Source of the DNA: HGM04593 sp045630965
Lineage (GTDB): Bacteria > Bacteroidota > Bacteroidia > Bacteroidales > Bacteroidaceae
Reading direction: 5' to 3'
DNA length: 24,860 bases
Assembly (NCBI GenBank): GCA_045630965.1
Contig: JAZQTU010000020.1
Coordinates: 1 to 24,860 of the forward strand
Of the stretch, positions 24,575-24,860 are shown in pieces. The translations under genes and the position numbers were made by a program. The notes below the pieces were generated by a model. The model saw nothing but the letters and a program-made list of their open reading frames with translations. It was not told the origin of the DNA and did not search any database. How positions within the stretch are numbered: the stretch's first letter is position 1; the number at the start of each line of letters is the position of its first letter.

Positions 24575-24606
24575 CTTGTGAGATTAAAATATTTGCCATA
24601 ACTTTG
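24575..24606 (+). promoter_or_regulatory. Ribosomal RNA operon promoter (P1)
   Basis: CTTG (24575-24578) is separated by 20 bases from TAACTTTG (24599-24606), which matches the Bacteroidetes -7 consensus exactly; the -33 box has one mismatch. The predicted start is near 24613, about 230 bases before mature 16S, a normal leader length. Confidence 0.6.
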
Positions 24607-24611
24607 TCAAC

Positions 24612-24647
24612 GCTTTCGGGAATTAACGCGGCAACGCTACTGAAAGC
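24612..24647 (+). promoter_or_regulatory. Hairpin at the 5' end of the rRNA leader
   Basis: GCTTTCGG (24612-24619) pairs with CTGAAAGC (24640-24647) over 8 base pairs with one G-U. Inside, GCG/CGC (24628-24630 with 24635-24637) closes a GCAA tetraloop. It begins almost exactly at the predicted transcription start. The pairing is visible; a role in transcript stability, antitermination or processing is inferred. Confidence 0.45.
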
Positions 24648-24759
24648 AAGATGATCCTTGAAACCATTCCATACAGACAAGCAGTACAACGGTCTTTGTT
24701 TGTTTCGATGAACGAAGTCAAAAAAGTGTAAAGTAAGGAACGAAAAACGAACCGTCAAT

Positions 24760-24767
24760 TAGATTTG
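24760..24767 (+). promoter_or_regulatory. Possible second rRNA promoter (P2) -7 element
   Basis: TAGATTTG fits TAnnTTTG exactly, but no TTTG lies about 20 bases upstream. Transcription would start near 24774, 68 bases before 16S. Tandem rRNA promoters are common, but this may be chance in AT-rich DNA. Confidence 0.25.
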
Positions 24768-24841
24768 ATAATACGAATTTTCCGGCCAGTACAAACAATT
24801 TGAATAGTTGATACCTTTTTTGGTATTTACAGATATAATTT

Positions 24842-24860
24842 ACAACGAAGAGTTTGATCC
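24842..24860 (+). rRNA. rrs: 16S ribosomal RNA, first 19 bases
   Basis: The window ends in GAAGAGTTTGATCC, the near-universal 16S 5' sequence; aligning it with the E. coli numbering puts base 1 near 24842. The variant CAACGAAGAGTTTGATCC is the form I know from Bacteroidales. The remainder of the operon lies beyond the right edge. Confidence 0.93.

Noticed and set aside
1..24860. Search for mobile elements, CRISPR arrays, tRNAs and integration sites
   Set aside because: No transposase or integrase motif, no regularly spaced repeats, no tRNA-like cloverleaf noticed; gene order looks like stable core genome.

Overview
The window is a chromosomal segment of a Bacteroidales bacterium (Bacteroides/Prevotella-like; genus not resolved). 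The evidence is a 286-residue primary sigma factor without region 1.1, several promoters of the Bacteroidetes type (TTTG about 20 bases before TAnnTTTG), a serine-type sulfatase, a GH29 fucosidase, a DUF5686 outer-membrane protein, and a 16S rRNA 5' end at the right edge. It looks like ordinary core genome with some glycan-foraging genes. I see no insertion sequence, phage, CRISPR array, tRNA or integrase.

Layout. 1-3240 (minus): galactose operon galM, MFS sugar transporter, galK (cut by the left edge), with a promoter just before galM. 3261-6443 (minus): heat-shock/folate operon grpE, dnaJ, folC, closed by a strong hairpin. 6505-9466 (plus): secreted sulfatase overlapping a DbpA-like DEAD-box RNA helicase by 4 bases. 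9467-9728: AT-rich spacer with a folded leader. 9729-14351 (plus): tightly packed serine operon serC, serA, DUF1015, IMPACT/YigZ (GTG start) and a small zinc peptidase. 14524-18487 (plus): secreted GH29 alpha-L-fucosidase and a 797-residue secreted GEVED-type protein, ending at a 26-base perfect palindrome. 18690-18905: an apparent structured non-coding RNA. 18986-19846: rpoD. 19977-21633 (plus): a two-gene unit of a small secreted protein and a clostripain-family lipoprotein. 21669-24260 (minus): DUF5686 protein. 24575-24860 (plus): promoter, leader and first bases of a ribosomal RNA operon.

How genes work together. Galactose released from glycans is imported by the MFS carrier, equilibrated by GalM and phosphorylated by GalK. 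The fucosidase and sulfatase would trim fucose and sulfate from host-type glycans, although no SusC/SusD pair is present. SerA and SerC make phosphoserine; the DUF1015 protein directly behind them is probably tied to serine metabolism in a way the sequence alone does not define.

The most interesting item is the gene-free stretch before rpoD. A 15-base-pair closing helix (18706-18720 with 18879-18893), an internal bubble, a second 10-base-pair helix and two inner hairpins are followed by a T-rich tail. Size, overall form and position beside the sigma-factor gene make a 6S-like RNA the leading guess, but a new RNA class is also possible.
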